A stretch of DNA of 64,000 nucleotides from NCBI GenBank assembly GCA_048498995.1, contig JBEHWX010000002.1, positions 1-64,000 of the forward strand, given 5' to 3'. This document shows, piece by piece, positions 46,005 to 54,533 of the stretch; the first letter of the stretch is position 1; every line of letters begins with the position of its first letter. The position numbers were made by a program, and so were the translations under genes. Under the pieces are notes generated by a model. That model was given only the letters and a program-made list of their open reading frames with translations. It searched no databases and was not told the origin of the DNA. The DNA is from JBEHWX01 sp048498995 (GTDB taxonomy: Bacteria > Bacteroidota > Ignavibacteria > OLB7).

Positions 46005-46673
46005 TCAGTCGGGGAAGGAGCGCTCGATGGCCGGGGCGGTGGGAAGCTCACCGTAGTAGGCATCCCGCACCCAGATGCGCCCCGCCTCGTCCCGCTCGAC
46101 TCTCCCCTCGGCAAACCACGCGATCACCTGCAGGAACATCTGCCGGAGGGGGCCGAACAGTCGCGCGCCGAGCCGCTCGGCCGTGTCGTCCCGCCTGACG
46201 CCGACGAGCGTCTGCGCGATGATCATCCCGGAATCGGCCCCGTCGTTGACCTCGTGGATCGTGACGCCGGCGTACTTGACGTTGGCCGCCAGGGCCTGCT
46301 CGAAGGCATGGAACCCGGCGAAGGCCGGCAGCAGGGACATATGCGCGTTGATGATCCGGCCGGCGTAGTGCCTCACCAGCTCGGGCGGGATCAGTCGATC
46401 GAACGTCAGGCAGAGAAGATCCAGCTCCGCGCCGACGCACAGGTCGGTGATCTTCCGGTTGAACTCGTCGCGCGATGATTTTTCCAGACGGACCGTTGGA
46501 ACTCCCCGCGCCAGACAGAACTCCTCGAGCTCGACCGAGGCCTTCGCCTCCAGGACGACGAGCGCCGGCAGGATGCCGAGCTGGTCGCGGTGCAGCAGCG
46601 CCGCGCGCACGAGCCGCCCGTTTCCGGAGGCGCAGAATCCCACCCTGAACGTATTCATCCGGTTGTCACTCAT
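46005..46673 (-). CDS. Formyltransferase-family protein, probable sugar N-formyltransferase
   Basis: A 222-residue formyltransferase-fold protein. The catalytic triad of the family appears as N109 and H111 in INAHMSLLPAFAG, and D147 in HEVNDGADSG. The PurN-like core is present without an extra domain. Placed next to wecE and downstream of rfbB, it most likely formylates a dTDP-4-amino-4,6-dideoxyhexose with N10-formyl-tetrahydrofolate, as VioF/FdtF-type enzymes do; a housekeeping purN is the alternative but is disfavoured by context and by the altered HxSLLP motif. Confidence 0.78.
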   Translation of the reverse strand: MSDNRMNTFRVGFCASGNGRLVRAALLHRDQLGILPALVVLEAKASVELEEFCLARGVPTVRLEKSSRDEFNRKITDLCVGAELDLLCLTFDRLIPPELVRHYAGRIINAHMSLLPAFAGFHAFEQALAANVKYAGVTIHEVNDGADSGMIIAQTLVGVRRDDTAERLGARLFGPLRQMFLQVIAWFAEGRVERDEAGRIWVRDAYYGELPTAPAIERSFPD

Positions 46674-46706
46674 GCTTCTCGATCGCTTCGCGTGCTGGGG
46701 GCCGGC

Positions 46707-47360
46707 TCACGGACGCGGTTTGCGCACGAGCATCGTGAACTCGTACAGCGGATAATCGTGCAGCAGCGCCACGTACTTGGAATACGTCCGCTTGCAATGA
46801 TCGAAGAGCACGAGCGGATCGGCGTAGTAGAGATTCTCCCGCATCCGGTCGGCGTCGGAATATTTCGTCAGCAGGTTGAAGGAGAAGCCGCGGCTACCGA
46901 CGGCATCGAGCTCGGCGATCGTCCGGCGCACGTACTCCTCCCAGGTCTCCAGCTCGAACTCCAGCTTGACGTTCATCACGCCGCTGGCCACCGCGTAATC
47001 GGCCGGCTCCAGCTCGTCGAAGCGGCCCACGAAACGGCACCGGGGATCGTTGCCATGGCGCTCCCTGGCGCGGTGGAGCATCTCCTCCGAGATATCGTAT
47101 CCCGTATAGGTGAAGTCCAGATCCCGGTCCTTCAGATACGCGAACAGCGAGCCGAAGCCGCACCCGTAATCTACAATGGAAAACGGAACGGATGCGTCGC
47201 AGACCTTCAGAAGCTGCTAGAAGTTGAGAGACTGCGATTCCTCCGGGTTCCGTTCGACGCCGCGCGGCGTCTCGCCATGCGTGACGACCTTGTCGGTGTA
47301 ATACTGGCTGACGCGGTCGTGCACGTCGGCTCCGGAGTCGGAATTAGTCGGCCCGTTCAT
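46707..47360 (-). pseudogene. Class I methyltransferase with in-frame amber codon
   Basis: Reading from ATG 47360, 217 codons give a methyltransferase with motif I VDYGCGFGSLFAYL, YTGYDISEEML and FELETWEEYVRRTI. Codon 48 is TAG (47217-47219) in PEESQSLNF-stop-QLLKV; family members commonly have FEQLLK here, so a single GAG to TAG change explains it. Translation could restart downstream but would lose the N-terminal helix. The start overlaps the upstream GT2 stop by 17 bp. TAG serves as a normal stop elsewhere (the glycosylphosphotransferase ends with it), so recoding is unlikely. Either a nonsense mutation or a base-call error. Confidence 0.85.
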
Positions 47361-48267
47361 ATACCTTCCGAACGATTGAGTATGGTCGCTGCTTGACCTC
47401 GATGAACACTTTCGACAGATAGATGCCGACGATCCCGATGCAGAAGATCGTCAACCCGCCGAGCAGCCAGATCGAGACGATCAGCGACGGCCACCCCATG
47501 CTGAAGATGCCGAAGAAAATGCGTCGGATCACGAGATACGCGGCCCCCACCGAGGAGAGCATCACGATCAGGCAGCCGAGATAGAACACGTACAGCAGCG
47601 GCTTGTTGCTGAAGGAGGTGATCCCCTGCACCAGCAGCGCCGCGCGCTTGCCGATGGTGTACGTTGTCGTTTCCCGGCTCTTCTTGACGATCGGGGCCGC
47701 GATCTGCCGGAAGCCGGTGATCACCCAGACGCCGGCCAGCACGAGCTCCCGCTCGCGATGCAGCAGCAGCGCCTCCACGTAGCGGCGGGACATGATCCGG
47801 GCGGTCACCAGGTTCTCCGGGATCTTGTCGGTGGAGAGGGCGTTGAAGAGTCTGTAGTAGAGGACGCCCCCCAGCCGCTCCAGCGACTTCCCCTTGCGCG
47901 AGGTCTGCACGCCGTAGACCACGTCGGCATCCTCGCGGCGCATCATCTCGTCGAACTCCGGGAGAAGCTCGGGCGCTTCCTCCAGATCGCAATCGATCAG
48001 GAAGATCTTCTCCCCACGCGCGTGCTGGAGGCCGGTCATGATCGCCCTGTGATGCCCGAAGTTCCGCGACAGGTCCACCACGCGAATGCGGGGATCGCGC
48101 TCGAACAGCGAGACGGCGACCTCCAGAGAGTTGTCCGGCGAGCCGTCGTTGACCAGCACGATCTCGAAGCTGTCGGTTAGCTCCGAGGCCGCGGCCGCCG
48201 CGCGCGCGCAGAACTCCTCGAGATACCGCGCCGAATGGTACATCGTCGAGACGATCGACAGGTCCAT
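47344..48267 (-). CDS. Polyprenol-phosphate sugar transferase (GtrB/DPM1-like GT2)
   Basis: A 307-residue GT2 enzyme with two C-terminal membrane spans. MDLSIVSTMYHSARYLEEF, then IVLVNDGSPDNSLEVAV, DLSRNFGHHRAIMTGLQHARGEKIFLIDCDLEEAPELL place it with GtrB, ArnC and dolichyl-phosphate mannose synthases, which make undecaprenyl-phosphate-linked sugars. Such carriers feed periplasmic GT-C enzymes; the two GT39-like membrane proteins nearby are candidate users. ATG 48267 overlaps the WbqC stop (ATGA). Confidence 0.9.
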   Translation of the reverse strand: MDLSIVSTMYHSARYLEEFCARAAAAASELTDSFEIVLVNDGSPDNSLEVAVSLFERDPRIRVVDLSRNFGHHRAIMTGLQHARGEKIFLIDCDLEEAPELLPEFDEMMRREDADVVYGVQTSRKGKSLERLGGVLYYRLFNALSTDKIPENLVTARIMSRRYVEALLLHRERELVLAGVWVITGFRQIAAPIVKKSRETTTYTIGKRAALLVQGITSFSNKPLLYVFYLGCLIVMLSSVGAAYLVIRRIFFGIFSMGWPSLIVSIWLLGGLTIFCIGIVGIYLSKVFIEVKQRPYSIVRKVYERAD

Positions 48268-49082
48268 CAGAAGCTCTTCATGTAGCGTTGCGCGGCCGGG
48301 CCGCAGTTGAAGATCAGGTCGATCACGCTGACGTAGTGATCGAAGGGCTCGAACATCTGCGGATACTCCGGATACCCGGAATAGTCCATCCAGCTCAACC
48401 CGATCCCCGCCTCCCGGAACAGATCCTCCACGATATAATCCTTGGCGGCCGGGCCGGAGATATACTCGGTTGCCCCCGCCTGCCGGCAGAGATCGACCAG
48501 GCGCTCGGTCTTGCCGTCGACGATCGCGTAGTCCATGGACCAGGTGATCGGCGTGGAGATTCCCAAGGCGCCGCAGATCGCGGTGATGAACCGGTGGTTC
48601 ACGTCGCTCAGCAGCGGCTCGGAGGCAGCCGCTCCCAGGTAGAGCTCCTCGAACAGCTCCCGGTACTCGGCGAAGTGGGGAGCCTTGGCGTAGTTGTGCC
48701 GGATGGAGGCCCAGTGGGATTTCCCCCAGCCGGGATCGCTCACCTTCGTCTCCTTGATCGCCTGGAAATACTTCCCCTTCACCTCCACCGGGATCGTGAG
48801 CCAGGTCGAGCCCTCGCGCGTCCGGATCTTGTTCCGGTTGCGCCAGTCGCGGCGCGTGTACTGCATGTCGTCGTAGAGGATGAACTCGTCGACCATGTTG
48901 ATCAGGTCGAAGTATCCCTTCCACGGAATGTAGTTGGACTGCAGAATCGCTACCCGTTTGGCCACGCTCACGCTCGTTTCGTTCTCGTTCGCTCGGGCGT
49001 CCGCGCCGGACGGCGCCCGCCTCCGATGATCTTCCAGATCGCTTTCTTCAACGTCGATGCTCCCCGGCGGGGCCGTCGTCAT
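48267..49082 (-). CDS. WbqC-family protein
   Basis: A 271-residue protein (if ATG 49082 is used) of the WbqC family. The conserved part begins AKRVAILQSNYIPWKGYFDLINMVDEFILYDD and includes QYTRRDWRNRNKI and ISGPAAKDYI. The first ~40 residues before it are low in conservation, so GTG 48971 or 48965 may be the true start. WbqC proteins recur beside amino-sugar transferase and formyltransferase genes in O-antigen clusters and are thought to act on nucleotide amino sugars, but no reaction is established. Part of the rfbB-wecE module. Confidence 0.85.
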   Translation of the reverse strand: MTTAPPGSIDVEESDLEDHRRRAPSGADARANENETSVSVAKRVAILQSNYIPWKGYFDLINMVDEFILYDDMQYTRRDWRNRNKIRTREGSTWLTIPVEVKGKYFQAIKETKVSDPGWGKSHWASIRHNYAKAPHFAEYRELFEELYLGAAASEPLLSDVNHRFITAICGALGISTPITWSMDYAIVDGKTERLVDLCRQAGATEYISGPAAKDYIVEDLFREAGIGLSWMDYSGYPEYPQMFEPFDHYVSVIDLIFNCGPAAQRYMKSF

Positions 49083-49097
49083 CGTCCCGGGCGCCCC

Positions 49098-50501
49098 TCA
49101 GGCGGCGACGGCCACCTCTTCACGGCTCGTCCGGCTCCGGCTCTCCCGGCGCTCGCGCCAGAGCCCGATCAGCCAGAAGATCGCCATCGTCCCGTAGAGG
49201 ATCATGGCCGGATGCAGCGGCAGGCCGTAGCGCTCCTCGGCATCGAGGATCGACAGCGGGACGATCGTATACAGCAGCGGCAGCGCCAGAGGCAGCGTCC
49301 GGAGACCGAAGCGTACGAGGCCGATCAGGCAGAGGAGGCCGAAAAGATTCGCGATTCCGTTCATCAGGAGCGGAAACGGATGGAAGCCGTGGAAGTAGGC
49401 CTTCTTCATGTACGGACAGATTTCCACCGAGGATGTCCCGCCCGTGTCGGTCGTCGCCCAGAAGCTCCGGACCCACATCGAGTTGAAGCGGATCAGCGCG
49501 GTCTTGACGAAGGGCCCCATGTGCTCGCGGAGGAAGGCGGCGTTGCGGGGCTTGACGATCTCCGGCGATCCGTAGATCGCGTAGCCTCCCATGCTGTCCT
49601 CGATCATCTTCTTCTGGGCCGGCGAGATCCATCCCTCCCGTTTCTGGACGTCGAGGATGCTCTGATAGATCATCGTGTTCGGCTCCAGCGGCACGGCGTC
49701 GAGACGGAACTGTCCGGTTTTGCTCTGGACGTAGAAGAGATACGGAACCATCAGCAGCGCGTACAGTCCGAGAAACGCGACCAGCGTCACCGACATCCGC
49801 GCTATGTTCCTGCGATATCTGAAGATGATCGCCGCCGCGATGATCCACCAGAACGGGGTGAACTGCGGACGGTGCAGGTTGAGCATCGCCGCCACCAGGC
49901 CCGCTCCTCCCCAGTACCAGAGGCTTCCCCGCTTCCACGCCCGCACGAAGAGGAGCGTGGCCAGCACCACGTAGAACACCGTCAGCGTCTCGGTCATCGG
50001 CGCCACCACGTAGACCGCCATCGGCGCGTAGAGCGCCATGATCGCGCCGGCAACGGTCGCCATCCGCCGGTCCACGTACTCACGGCAGAGCAGATAGAAC
50101 AGGAGCACCGTCAGCGAGCCGATGAGCGCCTGGATGATCTGTACCCAGAGGATATCGTAGCCGAACACGCCGTAGACGCCGGCCAGGAACGCCGGATACA
50201 ACGGGGTTCGCTGGAAGAAATCGACGCGGTGTCCCCTGTCGCCGGCCTTCATCCCCTCCCCGTCCCGCAGGCTCTGCGCGAGCATGTCGAACATCACCGC
50301 GTCGTGGACCCGCGGCCAGGAGGTTCCCTTGTAGTGGAACTGCTCGGTCGGGTTGCGCGACGGATCCCCGGCATAGGGGAAGGAGATCGGAGAGAACGCC
50401 ACGAATCCGAGCCGGAACAGCAGCGCGACGAAGACCAGAACGGCCACGACGCGACGCTCATGTCGGGTGATCACCGGGCGGGGCTCGTTGGTGAGGATCA
50501 T
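49098..50501 (-). CDS. GT39-like polytopic membrane glycosyltransferase A
   Basis: A 467-residue multi-span protein of the PMT_2/ArnT type. After a short cytoplasmic start, residues 30-150 contain the family pattern DxxE-like RTPLYPAFLAGVYGVFGYDILWVQ and a first extended loop (SISFPYAGDPSRNPTEQF) facing the periplasm. At least ten further hydrophobic helices follow. It likely uses a polyprenyl-phosphate sugar, perhaps from the adjacent GtrB-like enzyme, to decorate the glycan. ATG 50501 (MILTNEPRPVITRHER) is preferred to a frame opening at 50600. Confidence 0.78.
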   Translation of the reverse strand: MILTNEPRPVITRHERRVVAVLVFVALLFRLGFVAFSPISFPYAGDPSRNPTEQFHYKGTSWPRVHDAVMFDMLAQSLRDGEGMKAGDRGHRVDFFQRTPLYPAFLAGVYGVFGYDILWVQIIQALIGSLTVLLFYLLCREYVDRRMATVAGAIMALYAPMAVYVVAPMTETLTVFYVVLATLLFVRAWKRGSLWYWGGAGLVAAMLNLHRPQFTPFWWIIAAAIIFRYRRNIARMSVTLVAFLGLYALLMVPYLFYVQSKTGQFRLDAVPLEPNTMIYQSILDVQKREGWISPAQKKMIEDSMGGYAIYGSPEIVKPRNAAFLREHMGPFVKTALIRFNSMWVRSFWATTDTGGTSSVEICPYMKKAYFHGFHPFPLLMNGIANLFGLLCLIGLVRFGLRTLPLALPLLYTIVPLSILDAEERYGLPLHPAMILYGTMAIFWLIGLWRERRESRSRTSREEVAVAA

Positions 50502-50538
50502 GAGTGCTTCCGAAGAAAATATGTGTGGACCGCCCGGC

Positions 50539-51660
50539 TCAGACCACCCGCCTCGTCGCGTCGTCCGACGCCGCCGATACGTCGGACCGCGATATATCAT
50601 CGTGCGTCGCGGCCACGGCCGCGGCGTCGGCCACGGTGTTCGCGCGCGCGCGTCCGAGAAGATCGCGGTACCAGAGCACGGTCTGGCGCAGCCCCTCCTC
50701 GAATTCGATCGACGAGCTCCAGCCGAGCTCCCGCTCGATCTTCGTCGGGTCGATCGCGTAGCGATGATCGTGGCCGAGGCGATCGGTCACGAACGTGATC
50801 AGCGAGCGATGGCTCCCCTCGGGAGCGCCGCCGACCTCGCGGTCCAGGATATCGCAGATCGCGCCGACCACGTCGATGTTCTTCCGCTCGTTGTGTCCGC
50901 CGATCAGGTAGGACCCGCCGCTCGTTCCCTGCTCGAAGATCATCGCCAGCGCGCGGCAGTGATCGGTCACGTGGAGCCAGTCGCGGACGTTGACGCCGCG
51001 GCCGTAGACCGGGATCGGGCGATGCGCCAGCGCCGTGGAGATCACCGTCGGGATCAGCTTCTCCATGTGCTGGCGGGGGCCGTAGTTGTTCGAGCAGTTG
51101 GTGGTCACCACGTTCATCCCGTAGGTGTGATGATACGCGCGCACCAGCAGGTCGCTTCCGGCCTTGGTCGCCGAGTAGGGGGAGTTCGGCGCGTAGGGAG
51201 TATCCTCGGTGAAGTACCCCTGGTCGCCGAGCGCCCCGTAGACCTCATCGGTCGAGACGTGGAGGAACCGTCCGGCCGAGGGATCATTCCCCCAGAGCTG
51301 GCGGGCCTCCTCGAGCAGATTGAAGGTGCCGACCACGTTGGTCATCACGAACTGCTCCGGGCCGCGGATCGAGTTGTCGACATGCGACTCGGCGGCCAGA
51401 TGGAAGATGCCGTCGGGACGGAACCCGGCCAGCAGCTCGGCCACCTGTCGGCGGTCGGTGATGTCGGTCCGGCTGAAGCGGTAGCGGGGATTCCCCTCCG
51501 CCTCGGCCAGGTTCTCCAGGTTGCCGGCGTAGGTGAGCGCGTCGACGTTGAGCACTTCCCAGTCGGGGCGCGTCTCCAGCAGATGGAGAATCAGGTTCGA
51601 GCCGATGAAGCCGCACCCGCCGGTGACGACGATCCGCTTGGTGTCCGAGGATGAAGACAT
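50539..51660 (-). CDS. rfbB: dTDP-glucose 4,6-dehydratase
   Basis: A 373-residue SDR with clear RfbB motifs: VVTGGCGFIGSNLILHLL, NVDALTYAGNLENLAE, FHLAAESHVDNSI, STDEVYGAL, catalytic YSATK, and NCSNNYGPRQHMEKLIP. It makes dTDP-4-keto-6-deoxyglucose, the substrate of the WecE-type transaminase further downstream. A ~30-residue hydrophilic C-terminal extension follows the usual end. No rfbA, rfbC or rfbD is in the window, so dTDP-rhamnose is not the product here. ATG 51660 is preferred to an earlier in-frame start. Confidence 0.95.
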   Translation of the reverse strand: MSSSSDTKRIVVTGGCGFIGSNLILHLLETRPDWEVLNVDALTYAGNLENLAEAEGNPRYRFSRTDITDRRQVAELLAGFRPDGIFHLAAESHVDNSIRGPEQFVMTNVVGTFNLLEEARQLWGNDPSAGRFLHVSTDEVYGALGDQGYFTEDTPYAPNSPYSATKAGSDLLVRAYHHTYGMNVVTTNCSNNYGPRQHMEKLIPTVISTALAHRPIPVYGRGVNVRDWLHVTDHCRALAMIFEQGTSGGSYLIGGHNERKNIDVVGAICDILDREVGGAPEGSHRSLITFVTDRLGHDHRYAIDPTKIERELGWSSSIEFEEGLRQTVLWYRDLLGRARANTVADAAAVAATHDDISRSDVSAASDDATRRVV

Positions 51661-51674
51661 TGAGGCCTGCTCGA

Positions 51675-52628
51675 TCAATCGGTGACGGGGACTGAGACGT
51701 TCTTCTTGGCGAACCACTCGACGGTGCGCCGGATTCCCTCGTGGAAGGAGACTTCCGGCTGGTAGCCGGTGGCCTCCTGGAACTTGTCGATCGAGGCGAA
51801 CGAGTGCTTGATATCTCCCAGGCGCGGCTCGGCGTAGATCGGCCGCACGTCGGTGCCGAGCGCCTCGTTGAGCGCGGTGACCAGATCGTTCAGGGAGATC
51901 CGGTCGTGGCAGGCGGCGTTGAACACCTTGCCGGCCACGCCGTCGCGGGTGGCGGCCAGGAGATTGGCGTGCACCACGTTGGCCACGTAGGTGAAATCGC
52001 GCGACTGCGTGCCGTCGCCGTAGATGGTCGGGCGCTCCCCCCGCATCAGGGAGCTGATGAACTTCGGGATCACGGCCGAGTACTGGCTGTTCGGATCCTG
52101 TCGCGGTCCGAAGACGTTGAAGTAGCGGAGCACCACGGTCTCCAGCCCGTAGAGGCGATGGAACACCTGGCAGTAGTGCTCGCCGGCGAGCTTCGAAACG
52201 GCGTAGGGGGAAAGCGGCGAGGGCATCATCTCCTCATGCTTCGGGAGCGTGGGAGTATCGCCGTAGACCGAGGAGCTGCTGGCGAAGACCACGCGGCGGG
52301 CGCCGCACTCGCGCGCGGCCTGAAGGATGTTCAACGTGCCGTTGACGCCGACCTCGTGCGTGGTGATCGGATCCTTGACCGAGCGCGGGACCGATGGAAG
52401 GGCCGCCTCGTGGAAGATCACGTCGACGCCGGCCACCGCCTCGCGCACGATGTGATACGAACGGATATCCCCTTCGAGCACCTCGATGCGATCGAGCCTG
52501 TCGGCGATGTTGATCCGCCGTCCGGTGGAGAAGTTGTCGAGGAGTCTGACCGAATCACCTCGATCGAGAAGGGCATTCACCAGGTTGGAGCCGATGAAGC
52601 CGCCGCCGCCGGTAACCAGACATTTCAT
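51675..52628 (-). CDS. UDP-GlcNAc/UDP-GlcNAcA 4-epimerase-like SDR (WbpP type)
   Basis: A 317-residue extended SDR: MKCLVTGGGGFIGSNLVNAL, LLDNFSTGRRINI, FHEAALPSVPRSVKDP, SSSSVYG, YAVSK, and FNVFGPRQDPNSQYSAVIP. The S-V-P-R-S and NSQYSAV pattern is that of WbpP/UDP-GlcNAc(A) 4-epimerases. It lies 14 bp upstream of rfbB. The open frame reaches upstream but the ATG at 52628 opens the Rossmann motif. Probably supplies a UDP-GalNAc or UDP-GalNAcA-type sugar. Confidence 0.87.
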   Translation of the reverse strand: MKCLVTGGGGFIGSNLVNALLDRGDSVRLLDNFSTGRRINIADRLDRIEVLEGDIRSYHIVREAVAGVDVIFHEAALPSVPRSVKDPITTHEVGVNGTLNILQAARECGARRVVFASSSSVYGDTPTLPKHEEMMPSPLSPYAVSKLAGEHYCQVFHRLYGLETVVLRYFNVFGPRQDPNSQYSAVIPKFISSLMRGERPTIYGDGTQSRDFTYVANVVHANLLAATRDGVAGKVFNAACHDRISLNDLVTALNEALGTDVRPIYAEPRLGDIKHSFASIDKFQEATGYQPEVSFHEGIRRTVEWFAKKNVSVPVTD

Positions 52629-52696
52629 AGTGCTTGCGTCAACTGGTTCATGTTGTCGAAAGGCCGCTCCCGCGTGACCGGCCGCAGCCGAAGAGA

Positions 52697-54304
52697 TCAG
52701 TCCAGGGGAGTCGGTCCGCCGCGCCGGTCGACGCGACGAAGGAGATGCACCGGGGCACCCGGAGCCAGAGCGGCCGGAGCCGGAGCGCCGGAAGCCGATG
52801 CGCCGGAAGCCGATGCGCCGGAAGCCGATGCGAGGGGGAGTATCGCTCCGCCGTAGCGATGCGCCTGGAGGCGCTCCCTCGGGCCGGTGGGCTCGTCGCG
52901 CCGAGGGCGTCGAACGGGCCGGGTGGCCGAGATGAACTGCGAGTGCCCCCAGCCGAGAGCCGTCGCGATGCCGAGACCGGCGAGGATCTCGAGCGCGGGG
53001 TGGATGGGAAGTCTGAGCCGTGCCCCGCCGATGTTTCCGGCGGTGAGCGCAAAATACCCCGAGTACAACAGCAGGAACAACAGGAACGCCCGCGATTGGG
53101 TCAGGAGCGCTCCGAACCGGGTTACCCCCGCGGCGCTCCCGAGATAGAGCGACATGAGGAAGAGCCCGTTGTAGAAGAAGAAGATCAGATCGACATTCGG
53201 TCCCCCCTTCCGCTCCGAGGCCAGGAGCTTGCCGAGCCCGCCGCTCTTGTAGAGGCTCCACCGCTCGTCGGTCTGCGGCTTGAGCGTCACGAACTCGCCG
53301 CCGACGCGCCTGATCATCATGAAGATTCCCTGCGCGTGCGTGGCGACGGTCGCCACCGGATGCCGGGCCACGATCGTCATTCCCATTCTGGCGTAGTAAT
53401 CCCCTTCCCGCTGGGTCATCGCGCCGGCCATCGCGAAGTCCCCCCTGCTCCGATAGTATCTACGCATGAACTCCTGGTAGACCTCGATGCCGGGGCGCCC
53501 CTCGTCGCGCGCGGTGGCGACCACGGCGGTGCCGAACAGGAGGTTGAACCCGCCGCTGGCCGAGAACCCGGGCTCGCCGAAGACGATCCAGTTCCGCGCG
53601 ACCCACGGCGCGATCGCGATGCCCCAGCCGAGGAGCACCAGCCCGGCGCGGCGCAGATACCCGATGGCGAGCTCCCCGCGCGTCAGCTTCAGCCCGAGCA
53701 GGAAGAGCAACACCGGCACGACCAGCATCAGCCCCACCGGCCGGATGAGCGCGCCGATCCCGAGGGCGAGTCCGAGCCCCAGCTCGATCTTCCGCGACCG
53801 CCCCTCATGGCCGAGGATGCGGGCCATCAGGTAGATGGCGATCGACATATCGAGCGTGAAGAGCCAGTCGGACCAGACGATCAGGCTGTACTGGACCATG
53901 TAGAGGTCCAGCGCGGCGAGCGCGCCGGCCACCTGCCCGGCCAGCTCCCCGAAGAGGATCTCGCCGCTGCGATAGATGAAGTAGATCGCCGCCAGCCCGA
54001 TGATCGCCTGCAGCGCCAGCAGGATCCACGGATGCTCGCCGACGGCCGAGAGCACGCCGGCCACGAACAGGGGATATCCGGGAGTCCGGATCGCGTCGGG
54101 AAGGTAGGGAGCCGCATCCATGCGGGAGAAGGCGTGGTGCCTGACGAGGTTGCCGGCCAGGAGCCAGTAACCGGCCGCATCATCGGTGACCAGCCGAAAC
54201 CGCGACATCCAGGAAGAGCTCCACGATTCCTGATACAGGAATACCCAGGCGCGGAGCGCAAGCCCGAGCGCCGCCACCGAAAGCAGGAATCGATTCACCT
54301 TCAT
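52697..54304 (-). CDS. GT39-like polytopic membrane protein B with repeat tail
   Basis: A 535-residue protein with about ten to twelve membrane spans. An early loop carries DDAAGYWLLAGNLV and RTPGYPLFVAGVLSAVG, the PMT_2-like pattern also seen in protein A, so it is a second candidate lipid-sugar-dependent transferase. The last ~80 residues are an Arg/Pro-rich then Ala/Ser/Gly-rich tail; three tandem ASASG units in it are coded by a perfect 15-bp repeat. Such a tail is not typical of the family and may be a recent extension of the frame. Confidence 0.72.
   Translation of the reverse strand: MKVNRFLLSVAALGLALRAWVFLYQESWSSSWMSRFRLVTDDAAGYWLLAGNLVRHHAFSRMDAAPYLPDAIRTPGYPLFVAGVLSAVGEHPWILLALQAIIGLAAIYFIYRSGEILFGELAGQVAGALAALDLYMVQYSLIVWSDWLFTLDMSIAIYLMARILGHEGRSRKIELGLGLALGIGALIRPVGLMLVVPVLLFLLGLKLTRGELAIGYLRRAGLVLLGWGIAIAPWVARNWIVFGEPGFSASGGFNLLFGTAVVATARDEGRPGIEVYQEFMRRYYRSRGDFAMAGAMTQREGDYYARMGMTIVARHPVATVATHAQGIFMMIRRVGGEFVTLKPQTDERWSLYKSGGLGKLLASERKGGPNVDLIFFFYNGLFLMSLYLGSAAGVTRFGALLTQSRAFLLFLLLYSGYFALTAGNIGGARLRLPIHPALEILAGLGIATALGWGHSQFISATRPVRRPRRDEPTGPRERLQAHRYGGAILPLASASGASASGASASGAPAPAALAPGAPVHLLRRVDRRGGPTPLD
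52786..52830. repeat. Three perfect 15-bp repeats within a coding tail
   Basis: CGCCGGAAGCCGATG repeats three times without mismatch (52786-52800, 52801-52815, 52816-52830). It lies inside the 3' end of the minus-strand GT39-like gene, about 90 bp before its stop codon, coding for ASASG units. Confidence 0.97.
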
Positions 54305-54533
54305 CGAACTACCGTCACAAGCTCATCAATGAACAGCCTTCATGCGAGCACGCCCCAGGCATGCCCCCGAGGAAGCCTCGCCCCCCCCATCCGCGCATCG
54401 CTCGCGGGGAGTGCCGGCGCGAAGCGGCTCGGAACGCGTCGGGTTCCGGAAGGATTCCCGAAGGGATCCCCTCGAGATCCCGAAGGGATGGCCGTCACCG
54501 GAGCGGCGGCGGCCATCCATGGGAGGCACGATC

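Noticed and set aside
46707..47360. Amber codon read as pyrrolysine or another residue
   Set aside because: TAG ends another gene normally in this window (glycosylphosphotransferase), and one substitution restores the common family residue; no suppressor tRNA is seen.
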